This document shows, in pieces, positions 44,138-55,365 of a stretch of DNA of 64,000 nt. Within the stretch, counting starts at the first letter, position 1. Each line of letters begins with the position of its first letter. Origin of the DNA: an uncultured SAR86 cluster bacterium (lineage in GTDB: Bacteria; Pseudomonadota; Gammaproteobacteria; Magnimaribacterales; D2472). The stretch is from positions 127,474 through 191,473 of the forward strand of contig CACOPA010000002.1 in the NCBI GenBank assembly GCA_902628925.1, written 5' to 3'. The notes beneath the pieces are model-generated. The model was not told the origin of the DNA and made no database searches. It worked only from the letters and a program-made list of their open reading frames with translations. A program made the translations under genes and the position numbers.

Positions 44138-45359
44138 CGGAAATAAAAAAGAAAATGATTATGTTGTTGCCCTGGACATTGGAACTTCCAAAGTTGTTTG
44201 TTTAATAGGACAGCTTACTGACTCACATGCAGTTGAAATTGTTGCTCTTGGATCTTATCCATCATCAGGATTAAAAAAAGGCGTTGTTGTAAATATTGAT
44301 GCTACAACGGACGCTATTCAAAAATCTATGGATCAGGCAAAAAATTCATTTGATGGCAAATTAAAAAATGTTTATGTAGGTATTGCCGGAAATCATATCA
44401 AGAGCCTTAATTCACATGGCATTGTTGGTATAAAGGATAAGGAGGTTACTCCCTTTGATATTGACAGAGTCATTGAGGCTGCTCAGGCTGTGGCTATTCC
44501 CTCAGATCAAAAAGTACTTCACGTGCTTCCACAAGAATTTGTAATTGATGATCAAGACTCTATAAGAGAACCATTAGGAATGTCTGGAGTTAGACTTGAA
44601 TCCCATGTTCATTTGGTAACTTGCGCTAATAATGCAATTCAAAATATAGAAAAATGCGTTAAAAGATGCGGAATCACACTAGATGGATTTGTTTTAGAGC
44701 AACTTGCAAGCTCGTATTCGGTTTTATCAGAAGATGAAAAGGAGCTAGGAGTTTGTATTGTAGATATTGGTGGAGGTACAACTGACATAGCCATATTTAA
44801 TTCAGGTTCTATTACATTTACAGGTGTTATTCCAATTGCAGGTGATCAAGTAACCAGTGACATAGCTGTTGCACTTAGAACTCCAACGCCGCAGGCAGAA
44901 GAACTTAAACAAAAGTATGGATGTGCTGTTGCAGAATTTACTACAGAATCTGAAACCATTGAAGTTGCTGGCGTTGGCGGAAGAGCTCCAAGAGAGTTAT
45001 CTCGAAAAGCACTAGCGGAAATTGTTGAACCAAGATATGTTGAATTATTCGAGCTTGTGAAAGCTGAAATTCAAAGAAACGGTTTTGATGGGAAAATCCC
45101 TGCTGGCATTGTGTTAACGGGCGGCACTTCAAAGATGGAAGGAGTGGTGGAGCTTGCAGAGTCGATTTTCCAAACAAGCGTTCGGATTGGAGTGCCTGAA
45201 AACTTCAAAGGCATGGAGTCTGTTCTTAAAAACCCAATATATGCTACGAGTCTTGGTCTTTTAGGATATGGGTTTGATCAATTAAAGCAAGGAATTGCAC
45301 TTGAACAGAATAGAAGCCTTTTTGATAAGGCATTTGGCTGGTTAAAAAGTAATTATTAA
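44127..45359 (+). CDS. ftsA: Cell division protein FtsA
   Basis: FtsA is the actin-like ATPase that tethers FtsZ to the membrane. Motifs are [31 protein letters not shown] and GIVLTGGTSKMEGVVELA. The C-terminal amphipathic targeting helix is probably FDKAFGWLKSNY at the end. At 410 residues it is normal length. The gene is followed by the rpsF promoter instead of ftsZ, which ends the dcw cluster here. Confidence 0.98.
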   Translation: MATNGNKKENDYVVALDIGTSKVVCLIGQLTDSHAVEIVALGSYPSSGLKKGVVVNIDATTDAIQKSMDQAKNSFDGKLKNVYVGIAGNHIKSLNSHGIVGIKDKEVTPFDIDRVIEAAQAVAIPSDQKVLHVLPQEFVIDDQDSIREPLGMSGVRLESHVHLVTCANNAIQNIEKCVKRCGITLDGFVLEQLASSYSVLSEDEKELGVCIVDIGGGTTDIAIFNSGSITFTGVIPIAGDQVTSDIAVALRTPTPQAEELKQKYGCAVAEFTTESETIEVAGVGGRAPRELSRKALAEIVEPRYVELFELVKAEIQRNGFDGKIPAGIVLTGGTSKMEGVVELAESIFQTSVRIGVPENFKGMESVLKNPIYATSLGLLGYGFDQLKQGIALEQNRSLFDKAFGWLKSNY

Positions 45360-45364
45360 ATCTA

Positions 45365-45393
45365 TTGCAAATAGATTTTTCATTCTCTAAAAT
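45365..45393 (+). promoter_or_regulatory. Promoter of the rpsF-rpsR-rplI operon
   Basis: TTGCAA (45365-45370) and TAAAAT (45388-45393) are 17 bases apart, a good sigma-70 promoter directly after ftsA. Transcription would begin near 45400 and give a leader of about 45 bases with the site AAAAGGAAAAA before the ATG at 45446. Confidence 0.65.
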
Positions 45394-45406
45394 GCGCAGA
45401 CCTTGG

Positions 45407-45424
45407 TTATTTGCTTGCAAATAA
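45407..45424 (+). promoter_or_regulatory. Inverted repeat in the rpsF leader
   Basis: TTATTTGC-TT-GCAAATAA is a perfect palindrome with eight-base arms, located in the predicted leader. Its right half (TTGCAAATA, 45415-45423) repeats the sequence of the -35 region (45365-45373) exactly 50 bases away. It could be an operator, or an RNA hairpin with a six-base loop where the S6-S18 pair acts. Confidence 0.6.
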
Positions 45425-45445
45425 TCTTTAACCAAAAGGAAAAAC

Positions 45446-45976
45446 ATGAATCATTACGAACTTACTTTAATATTAAACCCTGATCTCGCTTCAAAGTTTG
45501 ATCCCTATAAAGAGCACTTTGAGTCTATTCTTTCTCAATTAGGTTTTAACATTCACTATTGTGAAAATGTTGGTATTAGAGAACTTGCATACACAATTGG
45601 GATAAACAAAAAAGGCCATTATCTCATTTATCAATTGGATGGAGACCCAGCTAACATTAATGAGCTTGAGACCAAGATTAAATATGATAATTCAGTTATT
45701 CGCCACTTAGTATTAAAAACAGACACAGTTACTGAGTCAGACTCTTTTCTAACTCAAGATACAAAAGAAGCAAAAAAAAGAGCTGAAGAAAGAGCTCACG
45801 AGGCAAAACTAAAAGCTCAAGTACAACAGCATCCAAAACCAACTCCAAGTGCAATTAAAGAGGATGAGAACTCATCTGAAGAAAAAAAAGATGAAAGCCC
45901 TAAAGGTGAAGAGGAAAGTTCTACTATAGAAGAAAATTCAGAAAAAACTGAATCTGAAAATGAGGAGCAATCATGA
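45446..45976 (+). CDS. rpsF: Small ribosomal subunit protein S6 with a long acidic tail
   Basis: The S6 core ([14 protein letters not shown], residues 1 to about 100) is clear. Beyond it runs a low-complexity tail of about 65 residues, first basic and alanine-rich ([15 protein letters not shown]) and then strongly acidic with many Glu and Ser. Total length is 176 against about 131 in E. coli. The E. coli tail is also acidic and is extended by RimK, so the long tail may replace that modification. It overlaps rpsR by four bases. Confidence 0.95.
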   Translation: MNHYELTLILNPDLASKFDPYKEHFESILSQLGFNIHYCENVGIRELAYTIGINKKGHYLIYQLDGDPANINELETKIKYDNSVIRHLVLKTDTVTESDSFLTQDTKEAKKRAEERAHEAKLKAQVQQHPKPTPSAIKEDENSSEEKKDESPKGEEESSTIEENSEKTESENEEQS

Positions 45977-46167
45977 AGAAGTTAACATTACCTGAAAATT
46001 TTGATTATAAGAATATAGATATTCTTAAACAATTTATTACTGAAACAGGAAAAATTATCCCTGCTAGAGTTTCTGGCATTACTGCCCCAGAGCAAAGAAA
46101 ATTAACAAAGGCTGTTAAGATTGCAAGATTTCTTGCTTTGATACCATATACAGATAAACAAATATGA
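45973..46167 (+). CDS. rpsR: Small ribosomal subunit protein S18
   Basis: The 64 residues include [21 protein letters not shown] and the basic stretch [21 protein letters not shown], the core of S18. The N-terminus is shorter than the usual 75 residues. It pairs with S6 on the 30S platform. It is coupled to both neighbours by ATGA overlaps. priB, often between rpsF and rpsR, is missing. Confidence 0.95.
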   Translation: MKKLTLPENFDYKNIDILKQFITETGKIIPARVSGITAPEQRKLTKAVKIARFLALIPYTDKQI

Positions 46168-46610
46168 AAATTATTTTACTTGATAAGATTCCTAACCTTG
46201 GCGATATTGCTGATGTTGTTGAGGTTAACTCAGGGTATGCTAGAAATTTCCTTATACCGCAGAAAAAAGCAATGTTTGCATCAAAAAATAATCTTGAGTA
46301 TGTAGCTGAAAGAAAGGCAGAGCTTGCTGCAGCATCGGCTGATGAAGTTTCTAGAGCTGAAGCAAAGGCAGCGCAGTTGAAAGATCAATTAGTTGAAATT
46401 AAAGTCCCCGTAACAGACGAAGGTGCATTATATGGATCTGTTGGAACAAGAGAGATTTCAGATGCATTTGCTAAGAAAAATCTTGAGGTTGATAAGAGTC
46501 ATGTGCAGCTTCCTGATGGGCCAATCAAAGAGGTCGGTGATCATCATATCAATCTTCTTTTTCACCCAGAAGTATCAACAGAGATAACTGTTATTGTTAA
46601 GCCTGAATAG
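46164..46610 (+). CDS. rplI: Large ribosomal subunit protein L9
   Basis: L9 has two small domains joined by a long helix. The N-terminal domain ([34 protein letters not shown]) and the helix rich in Ala, Glu and Lys are clear, and the C-terminal domain contains [14 protein letters not shown]. At 148 residues it is normal length. Confidence 0.97.
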   Translation: MKIILLDKIPNLGDIADVVEVNSGYARNFLIPQKKAMFASKNNLEYVAERKAELAAASADEVSRAEAKAAQLKDQLVEIKVPVTDEGALYGSVGTREISDAFAKKNLEVDKSHVQLPDGPIKEVGDHHINLLFHPEVSTEITVIVKPE

Positions 46611-46646
46611 TTGTCATTCGCTGGATATGATGTAAAAATCATTTCC

Positions 46647-48014
46647 ATGCCTGAATATTCAAACAATCAAATTGACCAAGTAAGAGAGCTTGAAAGAGCC
46701 GTTTTAGGTGGTCTGATGCTCGAGACAGAACGTTATGACAACGTGCGTCTGGTAATCTCTCATGCAGATTTTCAAGGTAAGGATCATCAATCAATCTTTG
46801 AATCGATGGGAGATCTTGTTAATGCAGGTAAACCACTTGATCCAATCACTGTTGCTGACCGTCTTGATAGCAAGAATTTATTAACACGAGCTGGAGGAAG
46901 ACACTATCTTATTGAACTAGCAGGTTCAACCCCTTCTGCAGCAAATTTAGAAACCTATGCTGAGTTGATCAGGCAAAAATCAATCTCTAGAAAGTTAATG
47001 AAAATAAATTCTGAAATAGCTGAATTGATTGTTAACCCTCAGGGAAAAGATGCTTCAGGTTTATTAGATGAAGCTGAATCAAAGATTTTCTCCTTAAATG
47101 ATGAAGCTGAGCGGACATCAACAAATATTCAAAGACTGGATAGTCTTATTGATAAATCAATTGATAAGCTGAATGAATTATCACAAAGTGGCTCTAATCT
47201 TATTGGCTATTCAACTGGTTTCAAAGACCTTAATAGGGATACTCAAGGACTTCAAAACGGTGAATTGATAGTAGTTGCAGGAAGACCAAGTATGGGAAAA
47301 ACCTCATTTGCAATGAACATTGCTGAAAACTTTCTCTTAAATAAAGATATAAAAGGAGGGGTGTTAGTATTTAGTCTTGAAATGCCAGGTGAATCACTTA
47401 CAACAAGGCTTTTGGCGAGCCATGCAAAAATTAATCAGCAAAAGGTAAGATCAGCAAGTTTAAATGATGAAGAATTGAAGAGATTTATGGCGTCTTCTTC
47501 TAGATTAAAAGAGCTGCCTCTATACATTGATGATAGCTCTCTTTTATCTCCTATGGAACTAAGAGCAAGAGCTAGAAGGGTATCAAGACAAGAAGGGGGA
47601 TTATCGCTTGTTGTTGTTGACTATCTCCAGTTAATGCAATTACCAGGTTCAACGGAAAATCGTGTAAATCAAATATCAGAAATATCAAGATCCCTAAAAG
47701 CACTTGCTAAAGAACTTAATATACCTGTTATTGCATTATCTCAATTAAATAGAGGTGTTGAACAAAGACCAAACAAAAGACCAATGATGGCTGATTTGAG
47801 AGATTCAGGTGCAATTGAGCAAGATGCTGATGTAATTTTATTTATTTATAGAGATGAGGTTTACAATGAAGGTTCCGAACATGGTAATAAAGCTGAAATT
47901 ATCATTGGAAAGCAGAGAAATGGTCCGATTGGAACTGTGAACCTATCATTTTTGAAGGAATTTACTCGTTTTGAAGATTTCGCTGTGGACAGTTACTATG
48001 ATTCATTTGAATGA
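46647..48014 (+). CDS. dnaB: Replicative DNA helicase DnaB
   Basis: DnaB unwinds DNA at the replication fork. The N-terminal helical domain (ERAVLGGLMLE) is followed by the RecA-like domain with Walker A GRPSMGKTSFAMN, Walker B LVVVDYLQLMQ and ALSQLNRGVEQRPNKRP. It has 455 residues from ATG 46647. A TTG at 46611, directly after the rplI stop, would add 12 unremarkable residues and cannot be ruled out. It overlaps alr by four bases, the same dnaB-alr pair as in E. coli. Confidence 0.97.
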   Translation: MPEYSNNQIDQVRELERAVLGGLMLETERYDNVRLVISHADFQGKDHQSIFESMGDLVNAGKPLDPITVADRLDSKNLLTRAGGRHYLIELAGSTPSAANLETYAELIRQKSISRKLMKINSEIAELIVNPQGKDASGLLDEAESKIFSLNDEAERTSTNIQRLDSLIDKSIDKLNELSQSGSNLIGYSTGFKDLNRDTQGLQNGELIVVAGRPSMGKTSFAMNIAENFLLNKDIKGGVLVFSLEMPGESLTTRLLASHAKINQQKVRSASLNDEELKRFMASSSRLKELPLYIDDSSLLSPMELRARARRVSRQEGGLSLVVVDYLQLMQLPGSTENRVNQISEISRSLKALAKELNIPVIALSQLNRGVEQRPNKRPMMADLRDSGAIEQDADVILFIYRDEVYNEGSEHGNKAEIIIGKQRNGPIGTVNLSFLKEFTRFEDFAVDSYYDSFE

Positions 48015-49063
48015 GCAAAGAGTCAGCTGAATTACATATAAATTTCTCTGTTATTCAAGATAATATTTCCCACTTAAAGACCCATATTAGTAATCATACA
48101 AATTTCCTATCTGTTATCAAAGCAAATGCTTACGGGCATGAATTAGAAGAATTTGTTTTAAGGCTAAATGATTTAACAGATGGCTTCGCAGTCGTGAGAC
48201 TTGAAGAGGCAATGAAGATAAGAAAAATCTCAAATAAGCCAATACTATTAATGCAAGGTGTCTATCAGCAAAATGAAATTGATCAGGTAATTGAGCATGA
48301 CTTAATGCCTGTATTGCATACTCATGAACAAATTAACTTATACAAGGATATTCAATCTAAAACAAAGATATGGATTAAGTTTAATACTGGGATGAATCGA
48401 TTGGGATTTCAAATTAATGAGGCTGATCAAATTCAATCTTTTATAAATGATCAAAATGTCCTCATGACACATCTTGCCTCTTCAGATGTTCCATCTGATC
48501 CATCAAATAAAAAACAGATGAGTAAGTTTCAAGATCTCTACGACTCTTATTCAACTAAACCTGAAAGAAGTATCTTAAATAGCAGCGGAGTAATAAATTT
48601 TCCAAGTCATGCATACGACTGGGTTAGATGCGGTATTGGTTTGTATGGAGGCGTTAGCGGAGTTACTGAACTGAAAACAGCTGTGACTTTTAAAAGCAAA
48701 ATCATTTCGATCAATAAAATTAAGAAAGGCGATGCAGTAGGTTACGGTGGAAGAATAAAAGCTAAGCAAGATATGTTGATTGCTGTTGTATATTGTGGTT
48801 ATGCTGATGGATTTCCTCAATCAGCCCTTGATGGTACATCTGTCCGAATTAATGACAAGGAAGCTAAAATGTTTGGAAGAGTCTCTATGGATTTAATTAC
48901 AATTGATATAACGCATTTAAATGATGTAAAGTTTGGGGACTGGGTTGAGTTTTGGTCTCCTCAACATAGCATAAACAAATTTGCTGATTATAATAAATTA
49001 ATCTCATATGAATTAATGACCAGGATAGACCGAAGAGTTAAACGAGTAATATATGAAAATTAA
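48011..49063 (+). CDS. alr: Alanine racemase
   Basis: A PLP enzyme that makes D-alanine for the wall. The cofactor lysine is in SVIKANAYGH (near residue 39), and the second catalytic tyrosine lies near VGYGGR. GRVSMDLITIDIT is a family signature. At 350 residues it is complete. Its 3' end overlaps the next gene by 11 bases. Confidence 0.96.
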   Translation: MSKESAELHINFSVIQDNISHLKTHISNHTNFLSVIKANAYGHELEEFVLRLNDLTDGFAVVRLEEAMKIRKISNKPILLMQGVYQQNEIDQVIEHDLMPVLHTHEQINLYKDIQSKTKIWIKFNTGMNRLGFQINEADQIQSFINDQNVLMTHLASSDVPSDPSNKKQMSKFQDLYDSYSTKPERSILNSSGVINFPSHAYDWVRCGIGLYGGVSGVTELKTAVTFKSKIISINKIKKGDAVGYGGRIKAKQDMLIAVVYCGYADGFPQSALDGTSVRINDKEAKMFGRVSMDLITIDITHLNDVKFGDWVEFWSPQHSINKFADYNKLISYELMTRIDRRVKRVIYEN

Positions 49064-50132
49064 TCAATTAGATTCAACTCCCAGAAATATTAGATACGAA
49101 GACGAGTTTGAGAGTCACATGACATCTGAAATCGCAGATGATGTTATTGAAATCTTTCAAACTCCATTAACTGGAACTTATAACTGGGATTACACTCTTC
49201 AGGATAATAGGATTAAAAAACTTTATGAGCTTGGCAAGGAGCTCAATTGGAATGCTAACATCGATGTAGATTGGTCTAAACCATTTGAGCAGATTTCTGA
49301 GCCACCAGAATGGTTTTGGGATGACTATGAGCCTTACCAAAAATTATCTGATGAGAAAAAGATAGAATTTGCTAAACATAGAAATGCATGGAGCTTAAGT
49401 CAGTATTTACATGGCGAGCAGGGCGCACTGCTTGTAGCATCTCAGCTAACAAGTTGCGCTCCCACATATAACGCAAAACTTTATGCAGCATCTCAAACAT
49501 TTGATGAAGCTAGACATGTTGAAGCTTTTAACAAATACATTCAAACTAGAACCAAACTAATGTATCCAATCGGAAATGCATTGAAATCAATCTTGGACAA
49601 AATTCTTACTGATCCTCGGTGGGATTTAAAGTTTATAGGTATGCAATTAATTATAGAGGGTTTGGCTCTCGCAGCTTTCCAAGCAACTCGTGATTTAGCA
49701 AAAGATTCTGTTCTCTACGATATGCTGGGTTTAATCATCAGGGATGAAGCAAGGCACGTAACTTTTGGAGTGAATTATCTAGAAGAATTTGTTGAAACTC
49801 TCTCACATGAAGAAAAAGAGGATAGAGCTCAGTTTGCCTATGAGGCTTGTTTACTAAGTAGGGAGAGGCTTTTGTCGACTGATGTATATGAGCATTTTGG
49901 GTGGGATGTTGAGGATGCAAGACAATTCCAGCTCGGCTCAGAAATAATGCAACATTTTCAAAAGCTTCTATTTTCAAGGGTTATGCCAAACTTATCAAGA
50001 ATAGGACTGCTTACCGATTCAGTTAAAGAAAAATTTGATGATCTAGGTATATTGGAATTTGCTTCACTGCCAAGTGATGGTGATATTGATTGGGCAGATT
50101 TATCTCGACCTTTGTTCGAAGAATCAGCTTAG
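49053..50132 (+). CDS. Ferritin-like diiron protein of unknown substrate
   Basis: A 359-residue soluble protein with the helical diiron pattern: Glu122 (HGEQGALL), Glu152 and His155 (FDEARHVEAF), Glu202 (IIEGLALAAF), Glu232 and His235 (RDEARHVTFG). Two E-x-x-H pairs plus two single glutamates form a ribonucleotide-reductase-R2-like or N-oxygenase-like site. No radical-tyrosine or NrdA partner is visible, so it is more likely an oxygenase or oxidase than a reductase subunit. I do not recognise the substrate. The gene is coupled to alr by an 11-base overlap. Confidence 0.82.
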   Translation: MKINQLDSTPRNIRYEDEFESHMTSEIADDVIEIFQTPLTGTYNWDYTLQDNRIKKLYELGKELNWNANIDVDWSKPFEQISEPPEWFWDDYEPYQKLSDEKKIEFAKHRNAWSLSQYLHGEQGALLVASQLTSCAPTYNAKLYAASQTFDEARHVEAFNKYIQTRTKLMYPIGNALKSILDKILTDPRWDLKFIGMQLIIEGLALAAFQATRDLAKDSVLYDMLGLIIRDEARHVTFGVNYLEEFVETLSHEEKEDRAQFAYEACLLSRERLLSTDVYEHFGWDVEDARQFQLGSEIMQHFQKLLFSRVMPNLSRIGLLTDSVKEKFDDLGILEFASLPSDGDIDWADLSRPLFEESA

Positions 50133-50142
50133 ACTGTTTTTA

Positions 50143-50170
50143 TTGACCTAATTATCTGATATTCTGTTAT
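50143..50170 (+). promoter_or_regulatory. Candidate pyrG promoter
   Basis: TTGACC (50143-50148) and TGTTAT (50165-50170) are 16 bases apart in the 60-base gap before pyrG. The predicted leader is about 16 bases long and has no Shine-Dalgarno match. Confidence 0.45.
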
Positions 50171-50192
50171 CCCATCTAATTAATTATTATAG

Positions 50193-52651
<2,459 letters not shown>

Positions 52652-52654
52652 CTA

Positions 52655-53947
52655 ATGGCAATCATTACTTCAGTAAAAGCAATTCAAATATTAGATTCTA
52701 GAGGGCTGCCAACCGTCTCTTGCAGGATTGAAACTGATGATGGCTTATCAGCAATCAGCAAAGTTCCTAGTGGAGCTTCCACCGGTGAAAGAGAGGCTCT
52801 TGAATTAAGAGACGGCGGTAATGGATATCTCGGTAAAGGAGTATTAAAGGCAGTAAATAATATAAATACTAAATTAGCTGATGTTTTAATTGGTATGGAT
52901 GCAGGAAATCAATTTGAGATTGACCAAGCCTTGATAGATCTTGATGGAACTGCAGCAAAAAAAAACTTAGGAGCCAATGCTATTCTCGCTGCTTCAATTG
53001 CAACCCTTAGATCAGGTGCTAAATCAGCCAAATTACCTTTATATGAGCATGTAAATAATCTTTACTGTTCAGAATTTAAAGCAAATACGCAATTAAGTTT
53101 GCCTGTACCAATGCTCAATATTATTAATGGAGGAGAGCACGCCAATAATAATATTGATATTCAAGAGTTTATGGTAATGCCAATAGGTGCCGGGTCATTT
53201 AATGAGTGTATGCAGTGGGCAATAGAAATCTATGGATCTTTAAAATCATTGTTAGCGTCAAAAGGTTTCATTACAGCGGTTGGTGATGAGGGAGGTTTTG
53301 CTCCAGATTTAAAATCAAATCAAGAAGCAATAGAACTAATTTTAAGTTCGATTGAAGATTGTGGTCTTGAGGCTGGCAAAGATATTGTTTTAGCTCTTGA
53401 TTGTGCAGCCTCAGAATTTTTTACAGATGGTAAGTATGTATTAAAAGGTGAAAATAAATCCTTGGATTCAAATGATTTTGTTGATTACCTAAAATCTTTA
53501 GTAAATTCTTATCCAATTCGGTCCATTGAAGATGGCATGGATGAAAATGATTTTGATGGTTGGAGCATGCTTACCGATGAGCTTGGCAATAGCATCCAGA
53601 TTGTTGGAGATGATTTATTTGTTACAAATGTAAAAGATCTTCAACATGGCATAGATAAAAGCTTGGCTAATTCAATTCTCATCAAATTCAATCAAATTGG
53701 AACTGTTGGTGAAACGCTTGAAGCAATTAATCTTGCAAGTCAGAATAATTACTCAGCAGTAATCTCTCACCGATCTGGTGAAACAGAAGATAATACTATT
53801 GCTGATATTTGTGTTGGTGTAAGTGCAGGCCAAATTAAAACTGGAGCTCCTTGCAGATCAGACAGAACATCTAAATATAATAGATTGTTATGGATAGAAT
53901 CTGATCTCAGCAACTCTGTCTCTTATGCAAATGAAATATTTCTTTAA
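52655..53947 (+). CDS. eno: Enolase
   Basis: Enolase converts 2-phosphoglycerate to phosphoenolpyruvate and in many bacteria also joins the RNA degradosome. Motifs are ILDSRGLPTVSC, PSGASTGEREALELRD, GDEGGFAPDL, SIEDGMDENDFDGW, VGDDLFVTN, ILIKFNQIGT and SHRSGETEDNTIAD. At 430 residues it is full length. The 3' end overlaps ftsB. Confidence 0.99.
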   Translation: MAIITSVKAIQILDSRGLPTVSCRIETDDGLSAISKVPSGASTGEREALELRDGGNGYLGKGVLKAVNNINTKLADVLIGMDAGNQFEIDQALIDLDGTAAKKNLGANAILAASIATLRSGAKSAKLPLYEHVNNLYCSEFKANTQLSLPVPMLNIINGGEHANNNIDIQEFMVMPIGAGSFNECMQWAIEIYGSLKSLLASKGFITAVGDEGGFAPDLKSNQEAIELILSSIEDCGLEAGKDIVLALDCAASEFFTDGKYVLKGENKSLDSNDFVDYLKSLVNSYPIRSIEDGMDENDFDGWSMLTDELGNSIQIVGDDLFVTNVKDLQHGIDKSLANSILIKFNQIGTVGETLEAINLASQNNYSAVISHRSGETEDNTIADICVGVSAGQIKTGAPCRSDRTSKYNRLLWIESDLSNSVSYANEIFL

Positions 53948-54233
53948 TTTTATTATTTTTTTATCCTTAATTTTTTTATTAATAAATAGTTTCGCAATAT
54001 TTATTGGTGATGATGGAAGAAAGCTAAATAACGAACTCAAATTAGACCTTAGTACTTATAAAAATGAAAGAGATTTAATCTTTGATGAGAACGAAACCTT
54101 AGAAGAGGAAATTATTTCAATTCAAATGAGCGATTCATTTGTGGAAAGTTATGCAAGAGAAAAACTTGATCTCGTAAAGCCAGATGAAGTTCTTGTCGAA
54201 ATAGACCTAACAAAAGATAATCCCAATGAGTAA
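53925..54233 (+). CDS. ftsB: Cell division protein FtsB
   Basis: A small bitopic protein of 102 residues: membrane helix (about 4-27), coiled coil (GRKLNNELKLDLSTYKNERD) and the C-terminal segment SYAREKLDLVKPDEVLVEI, which matches the EExAREELGMxKPGE pattern of FtsB. The position after eno is canonical. The start may be ATG 53925 or ATG 53931; both lie inside eno. It overlaps ispDF by eight bases. Confidence 0.92.
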   Translation: MQMKYFFNFIIFLSLIFLLINSFAIFIGDDGRKLNNELKLDLSTYKNERDLIFDENETLEEEIISIQMSDSFVESYAREKLDLVKPDEVLVEIDLTKDNPNE

Positions 54234-55365
54234 AGTCTATATCATTGTTCCTGCAGCAGGTTTAGGTAATCGCTTTGAAAGCGATTTGCCCAAGCAGTAT
54301 TCAAGAGTTGGCCACGAATCAGTCATTGAGCGAACAGTTAATCGATTATCTCTTACAAATCCAGAAAAGATTATTATTCCAATCTCAGCTAAAGACGAGT
54401 TATTTGCATCTCAGTCTTTTTTACATCCTGATTTAATTATTAAGACTTCAGGGGGGCCATCAAGGCAAGCTTCGGTCCAAAATGCTTTAAATGAAATCAA
54501 GTTTTCTAATAACGATATAATCATAGTTCATGACGTTGTAAGGCCATTTTTTGAGATTGATTGGCTGAACAATCTTATTAATGATTTCCAAAGAAGTAAT
54601 GATGATGGTTTAATTCCTGTGCTGGAATTTACTGACTCGATCAGAGATAGTTCAAACGAATTTAAACCAGTGGATAGAAAAAGTTTTGTTCAAGTCCAAA
54701 CTCCTCAAATATTTAATGCAAAAGTACTTCTTGAGTCACTGACGATTGCTGACAAAGGGGGCTTGGAATATTCTGATGAATCTCAAGCAGTTGAGAATGC
54801 GGGTTTTAAGATTTCTTTTTCTAAAGGGTTGCCTAAAAACATCAAAATAACTTCACCCGATGATCTATATTCTTTATCAGCACATGATGTATTCGTAGGA
54901 AGGGGTATAGATTTTCATAGGTATGCTTTTAAAGAGAATTCAATTCTTAAATTAGCAGGGGTTGAAATACCCTCTAATTATAAGATTATCGCTCATTCTG
55001 ATGGAGATATTATTTTACATGCACTAGCTGACGCGATACTTGGAGCTGGGGGATTAAGGGATATAGGCCATTATTTTTCAGATAAGAGCCCTGAAAACTT
55101 AAATTTAGATAGCAAAAAAATTATTGAAAAGACGATGAATCTGATTTCGAAAAAACAACTTAAACTAAATAATATCGATGTAACAATTGTGGCTCAAAAG
55201 CCAAATCTGTCCACTTACATGAGCGAAATAGAATTGTCACTATCAGCAATCTTAGGCATTTCTGTGGATCGTATAAGCTTAAAAGCTACCACAACTGAAG
55301 GGATGGGTGAGATTGGAGAGGAAAATGGCTTAGCTGTCTATGCCTTAGCTACACTTAAAAATTAA
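54226..55365 (+). CDS. ispDF: Bifunctional IspD-IspF enzyme of the MEP isoprenoid pathway
   Basis: Residues 1-218 form IspD (cytidylyltransferase), with PAAGLGNRFESDLPKQY and VHDVVRPFF. Residues 220-379 form IspF (cyclodiphosphate synthase), with the metal ligands D229 and H231 in GRGIDFHRY, then AHSDGDIILHALADAILGA and IGHYFSDKSPENLNLDS. The two are translated as one chain with almost no linker. In most gammaproteobacteria they are separate adjacent genes. truD, which often follows ispF, is missing. surE starts on the next base. Confidence 0.97.
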   Translation: MSKVYIIVPAAGLGNRFESDLPKQYSRVGHESVIERTVNRLSLTNPEKIIIPISAKDELFASQSFLHPDLIIKTSGGPSRQASVQNALNEIKFSNNDIIIVHDVVRPFFEIDWLNNLINDFQRSNDDGLIPVLEFTDSIRDSSNEFKPVDRKSFVQVQTPQIFNAKVLLESLTIADKGGLEYSDESQAVENAGFKISFSKGLPKNIKITSPDDLYSLSAHDVFVGRGIDFHRYAFKENSILKLAGVEIPSNYKIIAHSDGDIILHALADAILGAGGLRDIGHYFSDKSPENLNLDSKKIIEKTMNLISKKQLKLNNIDVTIVAQKPNLSTYMSEIELSLSAILGISVDRISLKATTTEGMGEIGEENGLAVYALATLKN

